In this document: piece after piece, positions 63,066-64,000 of the stretch
Layout: every line of letters begins with the position of its first letter
Numbering within the stretch: position 1 is the stretch's first letter
Source: Chryseobacterium echinoideorum
GTDB lineage: Bacteria; Bacteroidota; Bacteroidia; Flavobacteriales; Weeksellaceae
NCBI RefSeq assembly: GCF_007474535.1
Contig: NZ_VKNW01000002.1
Location: 124,001-188,000, forward strand
DNA: 64,000 bases
Direction: 5' to 3'
The notes under the pieces: generated by a model
What the model was told of the DNA's origin: nothing
The model's input: only the letters and a program-made list of their open reading frames with translations
Database searches by the model: none
Made by a program: the position numbers and the translations under genes

Positions 63066-64000
63066 TTATTGTGCTTTTTTAGGATTTTCAAAATGTAAAG
63101 CCATCGGTAGACTAAATGCAGTTCTCACAGGTTTTCCATCATCGGTTGCGGGCTTCCACAATGTTTCTCCTAATGCTAATCTGACTGATCTTTCTGCTTC
63201 CTTATTAAAATCTTCATGGGTACCTTTTCCAATTATTTTTTCTACTTTCCCTTTTTCATCAATGGTTATATAGACGGTAGATTTTAGAGTTTCTTGGTCA
63301 TTTTTGATATAAGAGGCATCAAATATTTCTATTGCTTTTTTTCTTATGTTTGATACTCCGCCCGGAAATTCTGCCTGTATAAATTTTGCTGACGGGGGTG
63401 GAGGCGGAGGAATGGAAGACTCACTGTTTGTAATAATATTTTCCTCAGTTTTCGCATTTGCTTCTTGTCGGGGTTTTATTGTGTCTTTTTTTGTTTGTAA
63501 TAAAAATTCACCTGTATCACTTTCTTTAAACTTAATACTGATATCTTTTTTTGCATCAACATTTCTAGGTTGGTCATAAGCTTCAGAATGATCATATGAC
63601 TGTTTTTTTGCATTTAATATTATTTTTGAATCATCAATTCCAGTATTATCATTCGCATATACTTTTTCGGCAAAAGCGAATGTAAGTACGATAAATACTG
63701 GTAATGCCAGACATTTTTTGGCTGTTGCAAATTTTGAATTCTTTTTTGTCATCATAATAAATCTTTTTTTAGTGTTATTAAAATTAAATTGGTGTATTAA
63801 TTGTAAATTTTGCTGTTTCAGGATTTCCTGTAAAATGAGCTCCTGATAGATTTTTACATTTTTATTTTCTGCAATTACAGCTTCATCAGCGATAAATTCA
63901 TGATTGTTGATAATTGCTTTTTTATAGAAATAAATGAAAGGATTAAACCAGAAAACAGCTTTTACAATTTCTATAAAAAGAATATCGGCTGAATGTTTCT
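63066..64000 (-). CDS. BlaR1/M56-type membrane protein with TonB-like C-terminal domain (partial)
   Basis: The frame is open from the window edge at 64000 down to the stop at 63066, so the gene is cut at its 5' end. The first readable part (HSADILFIEIVKAVFWFNPF, then NNHEFIADEAV) matches the region just after the zinc site of M56/BlaR1 peptidases. A membrane segment (CLALPVFIVLTFAFAEK) leads to a charged linker, a poly-proline run (SSIPPPPPPSAK) and a TonB C-terminal-like domain (QAEFPGGVSNIRKKAIEIFD to WKPATDDGKPVRTAFSLPM). ATG codons at 63755 and 63752 are internal, not the start. Such fusions are frequent next to BlaI-type repressor genes; the partner would be beyond the window. Confidence 0.85.
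   Translation of the reverse strand, partial: KHSADILFIEIVKAVFWFNPFIYFYKKAIINNHEFIADEAVIAENKNVKIYQELILQEILKQQNLQLIHQFNFNNTKKRFIMMTKKNSKFATAKKCLALPVFIVLTFAFAEKVYANDNTGIDDSKIILNAKKQSYDHSEAYDQPRNVDAKKDISIKFKESDTGEFLLQTKKDTIKPRQEANAKTEENIITNSESSIPPPPPPSAKFIQAEFPGGVSNIRKKAIEIFDASYIKNDQETLKSTVYITIDEKGKVEKIIGKGTHEDFNKEAERSVRLALGETLWKPATDDGKPVRTAFSLPMALHFENPKKAQ

Noticed and set aside
63066..63755. Stand-alone TonB-like gene starting at ATG 63755
   Set aside because: The frame continues upstream to the window end with M56-type sequence, so the ATG is internal.

Overview
The window looks like a chromosomal segment of a Flavobacteriia bacterium, most likely Chryseobacterium or a close relative in the Weeksellaceae. 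The reasons are low G+C, promoters of the Bacteroidota type (TAnnTTTG at -7, little Shine-Dalgarno signal), a MurE with the DNPR motif of meso-diaminopimelate ligases, BlaR1/M56 and TonB C-terminal-like proteins, a triple-Y regulator, and an FtsZ with a long acidic linker. The species assignment is inference from gene content.

Layout. 0-4.4 kb: membrane-bound triple-Y/LuxR-type regulator, nucleotide-sugar epimerase, small DUF2795 protein. 4.4-11.1 kb: secA, a TonB-dependent siderophore receptor and a PepSY-type inner-membrane protein (iron uptake). 11.1-17.05 kb: an accessory island on the minus strand, bracketed by two 92-bp copies of the 3' end of the PepSY gene. It holds a full-length polymorphic toxin with a JAMM/JAB-like tip, its probable immunity gene, an orphan toxin tip (C39-like cysteine peptidase) with a probable immunity gene, an exported protein, and a decayed third tip. 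All three tips begin with the same junction sequence. 17.1-29.1 kb: ROK kinase, persulfide dioxygenase-rhodanese fusion plus thioredoxin, HerA-like ATPase, DnaQ-type exonuclease, lysA behind a lysine-rich leader peptide and terminator, two exported TonB C-terminal-like proteins, miaB, and a YhcG-type nuclease. 29.2-34.5 kb: one co-directional operon of a sigma-54 activator, membrane protein, LptE-like lipoprotein, acidic repeat protein and msrA. 34.7-51.6 kb: yqeY and a complete division/cell-wall (dcw) cluster on the minus strand in the order mraZ-rsmH-ftsL-ftsI-murE-mraY-murD-ftsW-murG-murC-ftsQ-ftsA-ftsZ. 51.8-64 kb: alpha/beta hydrolase, engB, GNAT, DUF3820, AI-2E family protein, two paralogous membrane proteins, pabB-pabC, a four-gene two-component operon, uvrB, and the 3' part of a BlaR1/M56-type gene that runs off the window end.

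Working together: the receptor and PepSY protein probably form an iron-siderophore import and reduction pair. lysA and murE (DNPR type) link lysine/DAP metabolism to the wall cluster. The dcw cluster starts from an mraZ promoter with TGGGN-type MraZ boxes. The toxin island is the most unusual part: its layout fits a reservoir of exchangeable toxin tips. No secretion apparatus, tRNA, rRNA, CRISPR array or transposase was seen.
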